A stretch of 64,000 nucleotides of DNA from the NCBI RefSeq assembly GCF_035582795.1, contig NC_134370.1, forward strand, positions 53,803,501 through 53,867,500. The letters run 5' to 3'. The position numbers were made by a program, and so were the translations under genes. This DNA is from Mycteria americana (taxonomy: Eukaryota > Chordata > Aves > Ciconiiformes > Ciconiidae). How positions within the stretch are numbered: the stretch's first letter is position 1; each line of letters starts with the position of its first letter. The notes under the pieces were generated by a model. The model saw only the letters and a list, made by a program, of their open reading frames with translations, ran no database searches and was not told where the DNA came from. Positions 36,296 through 48,398 of the stretch are shown here, in pieces.

Positions 36296-38985
36296 CTGTG
36301 AGTTTGCACAGGTAGAAAAACAAACATTGTAGTTCACTCAGAGTTACTTCTGCAGAGCATTTCTATGGATGTGTCAAAAACCTCAGCTGTGCAGAGCCAG
36401 GGTTCTCTGGCTACACTTCGCTCCAGCCAGCTACACCCCGTTGTAACCTGGAATCCCCAAATGCCCGGTACCCTAGGAACATGGGAAGCAGAGCATAGTG
36501 CTAGCTAAGATTGAAGATCTCTCTCAACCTCTGACAGATTTCTGGACATTGTAATGCATTTTCTATTCCTTTCATCTAGTCCACACCTTAAAGTGGAGGT
36601 TATGATTTGGCTCTAGGTACTTGTGTTGACAAGCTGTGCTTAGGCTCTGACTCACTGTGCAGACAGTATGTATAATAGATATAGAGATGCAGGTTTCTCT
36701 CTAGCTTTCTCGAAGTTGAAATTACATCCATAATTTTAATAGAAAATGCTAAACTTTCAAAAGGAAGGCTGTTGAAGAAAAATAAATGGAACTATAGTAT
36801 TTTTTATAGATGAACATTGAACCCTGGGAAAACATGACATAAGGTAGGCAAGACATATAGATGCTTCAGTGGTGCAGTATGGAATTTAGGGAGTTGGTCC
36901 AGTTGTCTCTGGCTCTGAGCTGCAAAATGTTCCAAAAGATGCAGTGGTTGCTAAAGAAATAGTGGAAGTAAATTACATAATAATATGGAAAGTAGTAACC
37001 AAGTGACTTGGAGCAATTTTAATAGCCCATGAAAAAGTCTGTTTTGCTGCAACCTACTTGGTAGTTACGTAAGTACCAAAAATACTGTGTATTATCTGAG
37101 GTGCTAGGCTAGAGAACTGTTACTTTGCAGAAACAGAGATTGTTAGCAGAGGCAGATTCTCTTACTGGTTGTTATGTCATTTTAGAATATGGTAGTGTCC
37201 TACTGGATCAAGGGAATCGCAGCATCTTATCACAGAATGATTTATCAAAAATAATCTTCAAAATTTAAATAAAATCTCTGTCTTCTTGATGACATGAAAA
37301 ATCTATTTTGACTTCAGGTAAAAGTATCTAAAAAATCTGTTATGCAAAGAGCTACTTTTATGTTACCATAATTTTTTTCTGCCCTTTTACACACTGCTTG
37401 CCTTTTAAACTGCACAGCTGACGTGCGCACCAATGCTATTTCAGTGAAGAGGTTTTACCCTGTTCTGTGTTTACCACAGCACGGTGATGTGCCATGAATG
37501 TAGATGTGGAACTCTTGCCACCCATGGATGCAGCTCAAACTTGACAAATGAGACCAGAACAGGCAGAATTCCTTGTAGCTCTTTGCATCTGTCTGTTGAA
37601 GGTTCATGTATGGAGAACTAGGCAGATTCTTCTTTCTCAGCCAGAAGTAGACATACCTTCTCTATTGGTATGATTTTCTTAACTCAGTGGTGAAGTTGGC
37701 CTAAAACATTAAGTTCATCTCACAGCTCTCAAAGTCCTGAGGCAAGGATGTTGGTTGGACTAAACAAATTTCATTCAGAGCTTATCAGTGCCATTCTGTA
37801 TTCTGTATGTTGCAAGTTGTACCTGAGAAGACTAAAATGCCAGGTTCCGTCAGGAGTAACATTTAGTTACCAAAATGAATGAGTTTATGACAGGTGGAGA
37901 CACCACAACTAGGAAACAAACTGTGCTCTTCAGAGCCCTGAGGAACCTGAGCTCTTAAGCCATCATGGACCTATCTTTCTGTATAAAATGACTACTTAAA
38001 AGTTGAATGTAAGCTGTTTCTTGCATGCAGTGTAAGGGTCTGCCCCAGCTGGCTGAAATCCACATGGTATTTCTTCATTAATTCAATTCCATTTTGGATC
38101 ATCTCATGTATTGGAAGATCCTATACATATGTAGAGGGTAAATATAATATACATGGATTTTTTTGATTGTGTTGATTGTTCTCACATCAGTATGTGACTG
38201 GTACATATGACTTACAAAGGCTACTTCTTAATTCCTATAAAATCTCAGAGTAGAAGTTTCTAAAACATTATCTCTCTACAATGTAAGGGCTGAAGATTTT
38301 ACATTAATAAAATGTCATGGTTGTGTAAACTGTCTTACTTTTTTCTTTCATTTGTGAAAAATATGCTGAAACCACATATGTGTGCATGCATATATACACA
38401 CAAAATTCAAGAAAAGAACCAGCTACCAAAACTGGAATGCAAAGAGTGATTGCTCTGGTCGAAGTGCAGGCTTTCCACAGATGTTTGATTGTACGCATGG
38501 GGCACGCTTCTTTCGAGATGAATAGATAGTACAGAAAATATACACTTTCCCTCCCCCCTTCCTCTTGTTTATCTGATTTTGTAGAATGATTTTAATTAAC
38601 CCCACGGAACTGCAATAAACTACAGGAACCTTAAAGTTAACATCCAGAAACACTAGAAATAGAAAAATTGCTACATAGCTGTAAGGTTATGTTTTTCTTC
38701 TTTTGTGCCTGTAAACACATCTGTTCAAAGCTACATGTAAACTTCTTTTCTTCTCTGTGCAGCTGAAATGCATAAGGAAATATTTTTCCTGAAAAAAATG
38801 AGCAATGCCTACTTTAAGGAATTTGGTCATTAGAGATATTTAGATAGTGAGGAGTATTGCACTCACTCTCTAAACATCTCTAAGTTGTTCTTCCAACATG
38901 AGAAAGTGCCTTCCACAATAGTACTTCTGTTTACTTCTTTATAGAATGTGAGAAACTGTCTAATCTGAGGCGCTGTGTGTGTGTT

Positions 38986-39183
38986 TTGAACACTGTGTAC
39001 TGACTGAATTATTAGGTTATTAAACAGAGAAAAAGACAGGACAGTGGAAAATAGACATGTACTCAATTTCCCTTTATGAAAAGAAGGGTTTTTTAGGATG
39101 AGGCATATGCACACAGCAGTTCAGGGAGGGTACGTATGAGTTAGCCTTTTACATAAATGGTCACAGCCAAGACTATCCAGCTG
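38986..39183 (+). repeat. Inverted repeat, left arm (198 bp)
   Basis: The reverse complement of this arm matches 40536-40733 at all but about 6 of 198 positions, with no insertion or deletion (counted by eye). It starts TTGAACACTGTGTACTGACT and ends at CCAGCTG. The left flank is TG-rich, and the right (inner) flank runs directly into a TG/TA microsatellite. No transposase-like frame or obvious target-site duplication was seen. Confidence 0.95.
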
Positions 39184-39217
39184 TGTGTGTTTTATATATA
39201 TATATATATATATATAG
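39184..39217. repeat. (TG)n(TA)n microsatellite
   Basis: Short TG run followed by about twelve TA dinucleotides, immediately inside the left arm of the inverted repeat. TA runs can extrude or break easily, which may matter for how the inverted repeat arose. Confidence 0.9.
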
Positions 39218-40535
39218 TATACTTACATGTGCAATTGTCCCGCTGAACAGATGTTGATATTATGTAGATTAGGTTTTATGGGAAGGTAGATCAGTGAAGC
39301 AGAGTTTGGGTGTTTTGTTATGCAGTATGTAGTGCATATAATAGCACTGAGAATATGCCTGCACTGAGATTTCCAAGAATCCTGGTCCTCCTCATCCACT
39401 TGTGCTTGCCTGTGCTCATCCCTTGTTTCAAGTGCTTGGAGTCTATAGACCATCTGCTTGAAGTGAACTGAGTTCTGTTTACATTATGCACAAAGAAAGA
39501 CAACATATGAAGTCTAGTTTACTAAATTATCCTCATATTAATCTTTCAATGAAATAGAATATTTTCCTTCTCCTCCCCCACCCCCTTTGTTTCTCCCTTT
39601 ATTTCACTGTAGCAGATAAACTAAACTGGATTCAAGTTTTAGAAGCAACAGCTTTTTTGAGAGGCCAGATTGTGTGTTACTTTAGAGGGCAGGCAGAGAA
39701 CAGGCAGCTAACGAGCTGCTGCACAAGTGCTTCTTGGGAGGGATTATCATCGGGGCTCAGCCTTTGGCTGTGTGGAGCCCAGCTCTGGGTCAAGCTTTAT
39801 GCTGACAGCTCATCCTTGTGCTATGCATGGCCAGGGAGCAAGTTGGAGATAGATGGGGCTCTGCACAGGTAGATGAAAGAAACACAGTAAGGCTGGATGG
39901 GCTGTGCCACCTGAGATTCTTACATAGCTCAACTGTGCTGTATCATCTCAGGGAAAAGATTCTTCCTGCTATGAAATAGCTGTTATTTGTGTGAGGTGTT
40001 TGGAGGAAGGCAGGAAGAAGACTATACTGACAGTCTATTTTACACCTCTATGTAGGGATAAATAAAGAGGAAAAAAAAGGCAGGATTTTAACAATTCACT
40101 ACAGCCTCAAGCTTCCTAAGAGCACAAACTGAAATAAAAGGAAGAGTCTGTGTTTTGTACAGTAAGTGATTGGCACTTGTGGTTAATCAGACTCAAACTG
40201 TTGACTATTAGGCAGTTAAAAATTGTGCATCCTGTAGTTGCTAGATTACATATTGCTAAATTTATGGTCTGAATCTGTAGCATAGAAAGTATATTCAAGT
40301 GTGTTAGGACTTCTTCTAATTACTCTGCTGATAAACTTTTCAAGAATAAACCCTAGGGTAGGCTTATTAGAAGAGGGAATTGTTGTTCATGAGTTATGTG
40401 GAGCATGTCTTGGTTTCTTGCCCCAAAATGACTCTCTCTTTTTACAGAGGACAGGGTAAAATCTTGTTCACATTATGGTCATAGGGATTTGGCTGTAAAG
40501 ATGACTTTTCACACTGTAGAAAGTGTGTTACAAAG
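39184..40535. other. Spacer of the large inverted repeat
   Basis: A 1352-bp loop between the two arms. It begins with a TG/TA microsatellite (39184-39217) and otherwise looks like ordinary unique sequence. The longest frames (39657-39872 +, 39223-39506 -) do not resemble a transposase or any family I recognise. Confidence 0.6.
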
Positions 40536-40733
40536 CAGCTGGATAGTCTTGGCTGTGACCATTTATGTAAAAGGCTAACTCTTACGTACCCTCCCTGAAC
40601 TGCTGTGTGCATATGCCTCATCCTAAAAAACCCTTCTTTTCAAAAAGGGAAATTGAGCACATGTCCATTTTCCACTGTCCTGTCTTTTTCTCTATTTAAT
40701 AACCTAATAAGTCAGTCAGTACACAGTGTTCAA
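40536..40733 (-). repeat. Inverted repeat, right arm (198 bp)
   Basis: Reverse-complement partner of 38986-39183, same length, about 97% identical. The six differences are substitutions scattered over the arm. Its outer flank (TTGCACTTTT) does not match the outer flank of the left arm, so homology stops sharply at both ends. Confidence 0.95.
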
Positions 40734-41733
40734 TTGCACTTTTATTCTTCTCAGTGTAGAATGGGAAGCTTGACTGTATGAGGGCTAACACCCTCCAGTG
40801 AGAGTAAAAGATGATGCAGACCTATTAATGCCCAGGAGGCACAGGGGAGGGGGCAACCACAGTGTTTTCTTTCATGCTGTTCCTCATGCATTGGAAATGT
40901 TTTGAGGATAGACCAATGTTTTGACATAAGATTTGCCTGCAGATCAGTACGCAGGTTGCCTGTGGTCCAACTGTTTTCATGAATCAGGGGATAAACATCT
41001 AGGCATGTCCGCTGTATGGGGAGGAAAGCCCCATAGCTCAGTATTTACATCATCCATAAGCCTTTTATTTATTTTTGGTAAACAGTTCTTTTCTGCTTCA
41101 AATTAATATCCTGATTGAGTTGCTGATACAAATGTTAAACTATTTAGCATCAAGTTGCCAACAGACACCATGACAAGAAATGATGATAGGAGTGTTCCTG
41201 CCAATGACTTGCATTCAAGTATCTGATCAGAGCCATATCACAGAGGCTGGATCCCTGGATGTTGTTCTCCAGGTTAGACATTCAGCGAGTGCTTGAGTAT
41301 GGATACTAAAGTTTTTCTCAGTGGCAATGGTTTTCAGATAATGTGAAGTTCAGCCAAGAATCAGTAAATCAGGAAAGTGGGTAAAGTTGAAGAGAAAAAC
41401 TGTCTGAAAACAGCCTCTATTCCAAGCTAGATATGTGAGTTCGGTCTCGGGATGGGGGGTGTCTGATATAGGTGCAGTGATGCGTACTGAAGTGCAGGGG
41501 CAAGAAATAATGAGTACAAATTAAATATTAATACTTGACTCTCGCAATCCTGGAAATATTGCTGGAGTCTACCAAGCTACCTTTGCCATTGCCAAGGGAG
41601 AACATAGCTAAGTGCCTTATGTCATATTTAATCTCCTGTCTTCTCAGATGTAGTTATTGTCTGCCCTCATTCTTCTCTTGGTTCTTCTCTCAACCTGTTC
41701 TGTTGAGAATAAAAGACTAGAAATGTGGGCCCA

Positions 41734-41760
41734 ATTCAGCAAAACACATAAGCACATTTA
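41734..41760 (+). repeat. Relic of an ancient amniote interspersed repeat
   Basis: Shares ATTCAGCAAAA, ATAAGCACAT and neighbouring bases with 5933-5961. The preceding GGGCCCA and following bases also fit the same remembered family. Short and degraded. Confidence 0.45.
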
Positions 41761-44700
41761 ACACTGAAGTGGGGAAGAAGTGTCTGATTTTCCCTCCAAA
41801 GCAGGGAAACAGTCAGTTCCTCAGTGTACTTGTCTTCACTGTAACCTCCTGACACTTTTGCACCAGATCAGGGCTTTCCTTTGCATAACACTGGGAGAAT
41901 CGTGTGCTGGTGTTGATTGGGACTGCCAACTAGTATAGTAGTGCACTAAGGCAATTACAATCCTGTTGCAGGGTGAAAAGTAATACTTTTCCAAAGTGTA
42001 TTAGACCTAATTCTAATGTACTGCATGGGAATCATTTCCCTGAAGTAAATTGTGTTGCTTTAATTTTCATACTGCTGCAAATAAGAAACGAATGAGGCCC
42101 AGCATGTGGCTATTTGTAGCTTAGAAGATTTCTTGAAGAAGAAAGATTCATGAGTAAAATTGCATTGCTTCTATGGGATGGGGGGGGGAACTGATAAGTG
42201 TAAAATTCAAAAAAGACTTTAAAACAGTATTTCAGCCCATAATCAATAGTGCTCTGACATGTGCCGGCAGGAATAGCACTGAGGTGACAAAGAATCCGGA
42301 GTAAATCCAACAAACAGTATGAACTCCAACTATCAATCAAAATCCAGCCTTTTTTCATTTCATGACCAAGCAATTGCATCACTATTCAAAGGGCTTATTC
42401 TTGTGTCGTGTATGTTGCCTTAAGCAAATTAGCTATGGGAACCCACTTGGGAGGAAAAAGAAGAAAAAAACCGATACAGAATTTTGTCAGAAGATTTATC
42501 CAAAGTCAATATTTATGAAGTCATAACAGCCCGGGAGGAATCCATGCTGTTTCGGTACCACAAGCAGTGCCATTGCTTCCACAGTGTTTTTTAGAGTTTC
42601 ACACCTCTGAATCAGCAAATAACTTCACAAAGGCAGCTAATGTGCCAGGGACTTGTCCAGACCATGTGTCTCATATTCACTGTCCCGGAGGGTCAAAGGT
42701 CATGCTCAAGAACAATTTCCTCAGTATCATCCTGTTATTCTCACACTGCTTAGAAGGCTCAATTGTAGAGCTCCAGCGTGGGGAGAAAAACACAAATTTG
42801 TGATGACTGAGGAGGTGCAGAGCAAGGAGAACTGAGGTGTGGATTCTTCTCCCACCATCTTTGTGGTGCTTAATGGAGATGATTATCTTGGCTGCAGAGC
42901 TTCTCTACTGGAACCTTCTAGCCACATGCTGCCCATTGTGGCAAGCAGTACTACAAATTTGCACTACAAGCACTGCTATTTATGCTTTCCCACCAATAAA
43001 TCCCTGATTTAGGAGCATCTTGAGGGAGTTGGGTGTTTATAACTACTCTTCTACTCAGCGTTTCCTATCCTTTGTCTCATAGCTGCTTTTCAGCTAGAAT
43101 ACAGGACATTTTGAGTCTTATTCTTAGGTCTTTGTAACTATCCCTTTGCATCCAGAGGAAATAAAGATGTCTTAGGCAAAGATTGTTGGTGACCGGGCAT
43201 CTGCAGTTTCTAACCTGTGAAAGTTGACAAAGTCCATTATTATTTCTAAGGTCCAAAAGTTGGGTTCTTACCTCTTTTCCATGGTAGTATTAAGCATTAA
43301 TAGGCTTGCTGCCTAGCACAGTGTCTTGCTTCCTGTCTGCTTGTTTCTGAACAACTTGGGCACCCTTTGCTCCCACTTACCACAGGGTATCTAGTTGGTC
43401 ACTAGAAGGTTTCTAACCCTGCTCCAATGTTTTGGTCTAAATCTCCAGTTATTTCACAGTTGTCAATAGGCCTACAGCTGTGCGTGGCTATTTTTGGAGA
43501 AAGTTAGGTTTTAAACAAACAGTTCAGATCTCCCAGCTCTTGAGGTGGGCAGGCCCATTTGGAGAACGCCTCTCTGATGGCAGACAGACTGCACCCAATA
43601 TTGTGCCAAGTCACTCTCCATTTGTAAATATTAGAATGTGTTGTAGTTACAGATATAGTAAAAGAAAGAAGGTTTAAATTATAAAGCTGAGAAACAACAA
43701 AGGAAAATAAATGTAAAACAGCACATGCTGTGTGTGCTGTAGGTCTACAGCCTTGCTATTAGATAGTAAAGATAAGAAACACAAGCTAAACAGGCCACTC
43801 AGTTGAATGACTCTCATGTTTTCCTAAATGCATATTTTTGCTTCACCTAAATCTATGTAACCTTCTGCTTGTCCTACGTTCTTCACAGCAGGAAATATGA
43901 ATGAGTTTTAAAAGGAAGGCTTAAGCAGGAAACGTGTAGACAGGTTATTTGACACAAACTTTGTAATACTAGCTCTAAGGGACTGAAGACTGATTAGCAA
44001 AAGGCAATGGAAAAAAAGTAGTGAGTATGTCCACATAAAGAAAACTATTGAGGTATTGATATGTAGCACAGTAATAAGAGCAAGGGATGTGGTCTATGTA
44101 GTTGTACATGATCTGGCTGGTGCTCATCCAGAACATGGAGAAGTCCTCCAGTGTGACCAAAGAGAAATACTTGGTATGGAGGAGGAAGGAGCAAGTCCTT
44201 TTTTGTTTGGCTAGAAAGTCAACTTGCCCTGCTGTGCTGTTGTGGAGTTTTCCTTAAGAGTGAGGCAGTGATACCACAGCCCAGAGTGACTGCAGGTCCC
44301 AGGGAAGTGCCGTTCCTGGAACTTGCCCTCACATGCAAAGTAGAATAAGCATAAAACAGGCATGTTCTCCCATTTCTGTAATGCAACATATTAATTGAAA
44401 AACTTTCCATCTTCTATGCGTCTCTGCTGTTGGCAGGCAAGGATCTGACAGGGATGACTGACCTCCTAGCACTGGCGAAAGGCATAGACAGGGGCCATAA
44501 AATGGAGGCTTTTCTGAACACAATTTCTGGGTGTGAACTACAAAACACTATTGTTGTTCAGGGTAGCTAAGCTGCAACTGAGCTAGCTACTATTCTTTTC
44601 CTTTGGTGTACCTTCCTTTCTAGTACTCCTGCTTAAAGAGTAACAGATCTAGGGGGGAAGAGAAAACTTGTAAAACTACACTGTTTTTCTTCCAGGCCAG

Positions 44701-45280
44701 CAAGCTAACTCATGTCTCCATTTTCAATTTTTTTTTCTGTTTGTTTTTGGGTTTTGTGATAGTGTTTTTGCCCCCCCAGATCTCAAAATCTAATGCTTGT
44801 ATAAAAGGCACTTTCCAAGGCTTAACTGTGCCACTGACCTGTGCTGGACATGCTGAAAATCTGACATTGTCTTCTGTATACTAGGCAGCAGATTTCTAAC
44901 TCTTTGCAGTGTTGACGCCTGCTCTCACAAAGAGAAGGAAATGAAGCAGAAAGATCCCACTGCGACAATTAGTGGCTCACAGAGAAGTATTGAAACAAAT
45001 AATAAGTGGCTGAAACAATTCAAGGTAGGGAAACTCTAGCTTCCTACTCTACCACAATCTGATCTTCTTTCTCAGATTCTCTCCTTCCTTATCCTAATGG
45101 GGATTTTCACACACTTTCATTCCCACTGTTAGTACGAGACGATTCTTTGTGACTAGTGAGCAGCAGTTCAGTCCTGCAGGGCAGACCCCTGTTCTACCCC
45201 GTTATCTCTTTGCCAGTTTTATCATCTTATGCTGTAATCTAGTCTGAATTTTCAAAGTAGCACTAATGTCTTGTTCCCAG

Positions 45281-45535
45281 GCTGCTGTAGCCCAAAGAAT
45301 TTTAATGAAACTAACTGAAATAGATTCCTATTCTTTCACTGAGGCAGCTGGCCAAAGAACTGGCTCATGGGCAGGGAAGTCCTTCAGCTTTGGAAGTGAA
45401 AATACCAAGATACCCCTTTGCATCTCAAACCTGAATCTTTGCAACTTGCTGAGTGAGTGGCACTGGTGGCAATACCTGCCCTCACACAGGGAGACAAGAT
45501 GTGGCTGGATGACCATGTGCTGAACAAGTGATCAG
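45281..45535 (+). other. Exon-like patch, 255 nt (speculative, probably non-coding)
   Basis: A good acceptor (TGTCTTGTTCCCAG) and a good donor (GATCAG|GTATGT) bracket 255 bases. One frame is open for 80 codons (AAVAQRILMKLTEIDSYSF onward) but stops 12 bases before the donor. As an internal coding exon it therefore fails, unless the internal GTGAGT at about 45452 is used. It would fit a non-coding or terminal transcript. Confidence 0.15.
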
Positions 45536-46526
45536 GTATGTTGATTCCTGTCCTCACCCAGATCTTTCCTTGCTTGGTGAGTTGATACCTCCCTCAAATG
45601 CATTATTTTCTACTGCACCTTCTGCTAGCAAATTAAAACTTTAAACAAGCATTTCTTTTGTGGATTACCACAGGAAAAATTGCATTTAAACTCCTAGTGA
45701 ATGGTGTTTTCTTTCAAGCATTTATGTTTTGCTCTCTACTTAAAAGAACGATGCCATTTCATAATCCCCTTCATGTCCATCTCTTAGAAAAGAGCAGCCA
45801 ATAGCCTGAGTATATTGGGTTTTTTTCTTAGATAGCCACATTTGTTATGTGACACCATGAAAGACTTCAGATAACATTGCCATCTAATGAGAAGGGGAGA
45901 CTTGGAGCTCTGCAATTGTTCAGAACAAATTGAGTGTCATCTGCTCTGATGCACAGATAAGGTGTGGGAAGGACTGCTCCTCTCCCCCTCAGCAGCATGA
46001 CAACAACTTCCTCTTGCACTGCTGGGAAAACACGATGCATGATGTTCTGAACAGTTCATCGGCAAGGGGAGGAGGAGGTGGAGGGATGAGAGATAGGACT
46101 CTGCATTAGCCCTTGGGAAGGAGCAATCATTCCAAAAGTCAAATAGAAAACAGGCGAGAGATTAGGGAAATTAGAGTAAAGGCAGCAAAAGAGACAGGAA
46201 GGGAAAACAGCGACAAGTGTATGTTCCTCAGCTTTTCAAAAGGCCTCCTTGTGCTCTCTGCTTTAACGTACCAAGGCTCCAACTCTTCCGATGCTGTTAG
46301 TGCCCAGCTGAACCGGCCTTTGGGACCTCCAGGGTGGAGGCTAATGCTGTTCAGCTTCCCTTAATGTAGAAGCAAGTCCTCCTCCTCCTGAGGGCCGATA
46401 GATTTAGGTAGCTAATTTTCAGACTGCTGCAGGTTAAGTAATCTTCCCCCGATATCAGGAGTTGGGAACCGTTTCAAGCAGAGCAATCCCACCATGTTGG
46501 CTAAATATATTAATTAATTTATTAAT

Positions 46527-46542
46527 ACCTAAGTACTTAGGT
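46527..46542. promoter_or_regulatory. 16-bp perfect palindrome
   Basis: ACCTAAGTACTTAGGT reads the same on both strands and follows an AT-rich run with several TAAT/ATTA homeodomain-type cores (46505-46526). It could be a dimeric factor site. Function is inference. Confidence 0.35.
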
Positions 46543-46629
46543 CTTTGCTCTTGAAAAGAAACTCTCGCCTCTAGTCCATCTGGCTGCAGTTGTGTCTCTC
46601 CCAGAAGCAAACAGTAGTCATATAATTGG

Positions 46630-46659
46630 CAGAGTAGATGAAGTAGAACATCTACTCTG
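46630..46659. repeat. Small perfect inverted repeat (11-bp stem, 8-nt loop)
   Basis: CAGAGTAGATG and CATCTACTCTG flank an 8-base loop. It is too short for a miRNA precursor and has no terminator-like T-run. Recorded as structure only. Confidence 0.7.
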
Positions 46660-47030
46660 TAGTAGAGATTAGAACTAAAACACTGTAATCTGCCAGAGCT
46701 ATTCTATGCTACCTGCCTTAGCAATTAGTCACTTATTTATGTACTTCATTAGATCATGGCTGGAGTAGCGCAGCATTTGCTTCCTGCTGGATTGTCTACC
46801 ACTGCCAAACAGGCTTCAGTCTAGCTTCTGAAGCACAGATACAGGTTTACCTGACACCAAACCACAGCATAACTCAGGAGGGACTGGAGGAATTCTCTCT
46901 AGATTAAATCTGTGGTTTCCAAACCCATTTACTTAATACAAGTGAGACCTTGATCTCTTGGAGTAGCATAGCTACCCTTCTCTTAGTGTTATAATGCAGC
47001 CTTTCTTTGCCTGTGAGAAATCTTTAACAT

Positions 47031-47048
47031 ACAGCTGTATACAGCTGT
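47031..47048. promoter_or_regulatory. 18-bp palindromic double E-box
   Basis: ACAGCTGTATACAGCTGT is a perfect palindrome containing two CAGCTG E-boxes at 47032-47037 and 47042-47047, ten bases apart (one helical turn). CAGCTG is a consensus for class II bHLH dimers such as myogenic and ASCL-type factors. It lies about 0.9 kb from the CpG island, so a proximal enhancer role is plausible but unproven. Confidence 0.45.
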
Positions 47049-47930
47049 CTTTTTACAACCAAGATCTGCTGTGGTGCCCACAAGGCGTCTGAAACTGCTT
47101 GGGAGCGCTATGCTGTGGCAATTGCCTGATGAACATACAGGAGAAAGGAAGTTTTCTGCAGCAGATCTTTTGCTTAGAGCCTGTGGCTATACATGGGCTT
47201 GGGAATGGAGTAGGTTTTTTTGGTGCAATGAATAGCACAGTCAACACATCATCTTTTACTGGTTCGGCTGGGCTCAACTGTAATCGAGCCCAAAATGTTG
47301 CCAAGAAAAAACAACCTGTTTTGCTGTGCTTTAAAGCAAATGGGTTCACCTGGTTGGGTCAGTTCCAGCACAAGAATAATAGTTTTGGGGTTTTTTGAAA
47401 GCATAAAACTAAATGTTTCAATGAACTGTTGCCAGCGACTATCTGGTTCTAAGGTTTAGAGCTCATGCTGGACACTTTATTGCACTGTTCAATAAAAATG
47501 CCCTTAGGGATCTTAGGTCCAGTACAATATAAAGCAGGAACAGAGACAAATCCAATTTTTTCCTCAGATGCTGACTCAAAAGTTATCAAGAAAAGATCCT
47601 CCTCATATATGCTTGTCTGTGGTTGGCTTTTCACAGTGCCGGTGTATCGCTGTTACTGGCTTGGTTTCAAATCCCAGACTTTCGGGCAAATACTGGCAGG
47701 AATTACGCATTATCTTCTAGTTGTGAGTATTTTTGCTAGAAGCAGGTGGTCTTTCATCCAGCCGGTGAGCAGGAAGATGGCAGTTGTCCCTCTCATGTTT
47801 TCTTGCAGTGTCCGAGGGCGGCAGCACAGGGTGCGTTAGTGCCCCCATCACAAACAGCGTAAGGCTGTAGGAACTGAAAAATTAGAGAGTATAGTATGCT
47901 GTTATCACATATACCGTAGACGTGCAGGAT
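47049..47930. other. Transition region to the CpG island
   Basis: Frames are open on both strands (47053-47398 and 47449-47839) but show no recognisable domain. CpG remains sparse until about 47940. Likely the distal promoter of the island or intronic DNA. Confidence 0.45.
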
Positions 47931-47934
47931 GGCT

Positions 47935-47940
47935 CTATAA
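47935..47940 (+). promoter_or_regulatory. TATA-like element at the island edge
   Basis: CTATAAG sits exactly at the AT-to-GC boundary; a start about 30 bases downstream would fall near 47968. Most CpG island promoters have no TATA box, so this may be coincidence. Confidence 0.25.
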
Positions 47941-48124
47941 GTGCCGCCCGGGGGAAGTCCCGGGGCCTGCGCAGCCCCGGCAGCCGGCACCTGTCCCGGG
48001 CGCTCGCTGCAGAGGCGTTACTCCGCGCGCGTGGGTGCGCTGGCCAGCCCAGCGATACCGGCCGATGGCTCCTGGCCGGGCAGGCTTTGCTTGCCTGACA
48101 CCTTCTAAATGCCGTTACTACCGT

Positions 48125-48134
48125 GCGTGGGCGG
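48125..48134 (+). promoter_or_regulatory. EGR1/Zif268 consensus site
   Basis: GCGTGGGCGG matches the EGR1 consensus exactly. Common in CpG islands; it suggests possible immediate-early responsiveness. Confidence 0.45.
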
Positions 48135-48372
48135 ACACGGGCGGGAGCGCGGGGGTCAGCGGAGGGGTCACGCGGCGCGGCCACCGGCGCCGCCTTCCCC
48201 CTCGCACGTCCGCGCACCGGCGCCGCTGGAAGGTGCGGTTCCCCTCCGCCTGTCCCCGGCTCCTTCGGGCGGCGGCCGACCTCCCGCCTCGTCGGCTTGC
48301 CCGAGCCCGGGGGGACAGCGGGGCCGAACGCTGCAGCGCCGGCCCGGCGGGCAGCCCGACCGCGGGAGGGAT

Positions 48373-48398
48373 GGAGGGAGGGAGGGAGGGAGGGAGGA
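48373..48398 (+). repeat. (GGGA)n tract, G-quadruplex candidate
   Basis: Six GGGA-type units in a row, followed within a few bases by GGGCGGGCCGGGGCGG. At least four G-triplets with one-base spacers satisfy the usual G-quadruplex pattern on the + strand. Confidence 0.7.

Larger units (their letters stand above)
30685..38985. other. Unique non-coding DNA with simple repeats
   Basis: No recognised gene. It contains a TG/TATG/TATC microsatellite (32206-32246), a T22 tract (32409-32430), a C8A8 junction (35279-35294) and a minus-strand exon-like patch (36137-36295). The remainder shows nothing that I can name. Confidence 0.5.
40734..47030. other. Unique non-coding DNA upstream of the CpG island
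   Basis: No recognised gene. It contains the second ancient-repeat relic (41734-41760), a G9 run (42180-42188), an exon-like patch (45281-45535), a 16-bp palindrome (46527-46542) and a small perfect hairpin (46630-46659). Confidence 0.5.

Noticed and set aside
38986..40733. Classical autonomous DNA transposon
   Set aside because: There is no transposase-like frame in the 1.35-kb spacer, and the flanks show no matching target-site duplication of 2-8 bases that I could find.
46630..46659. miRNA or terminator hairpin
   Set aside because: The stem is only 11 bp with an 8-base loop. That is too short for a pre-miRNA, and intrinsic terminators are not relevant in a vertebrate genome.
47465..47839. 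124-codon + frame just upstream of the CpG island
   Set aside because: A fully antisense frame is also partly open, and the peptide lacks any recognisable domain or start context.
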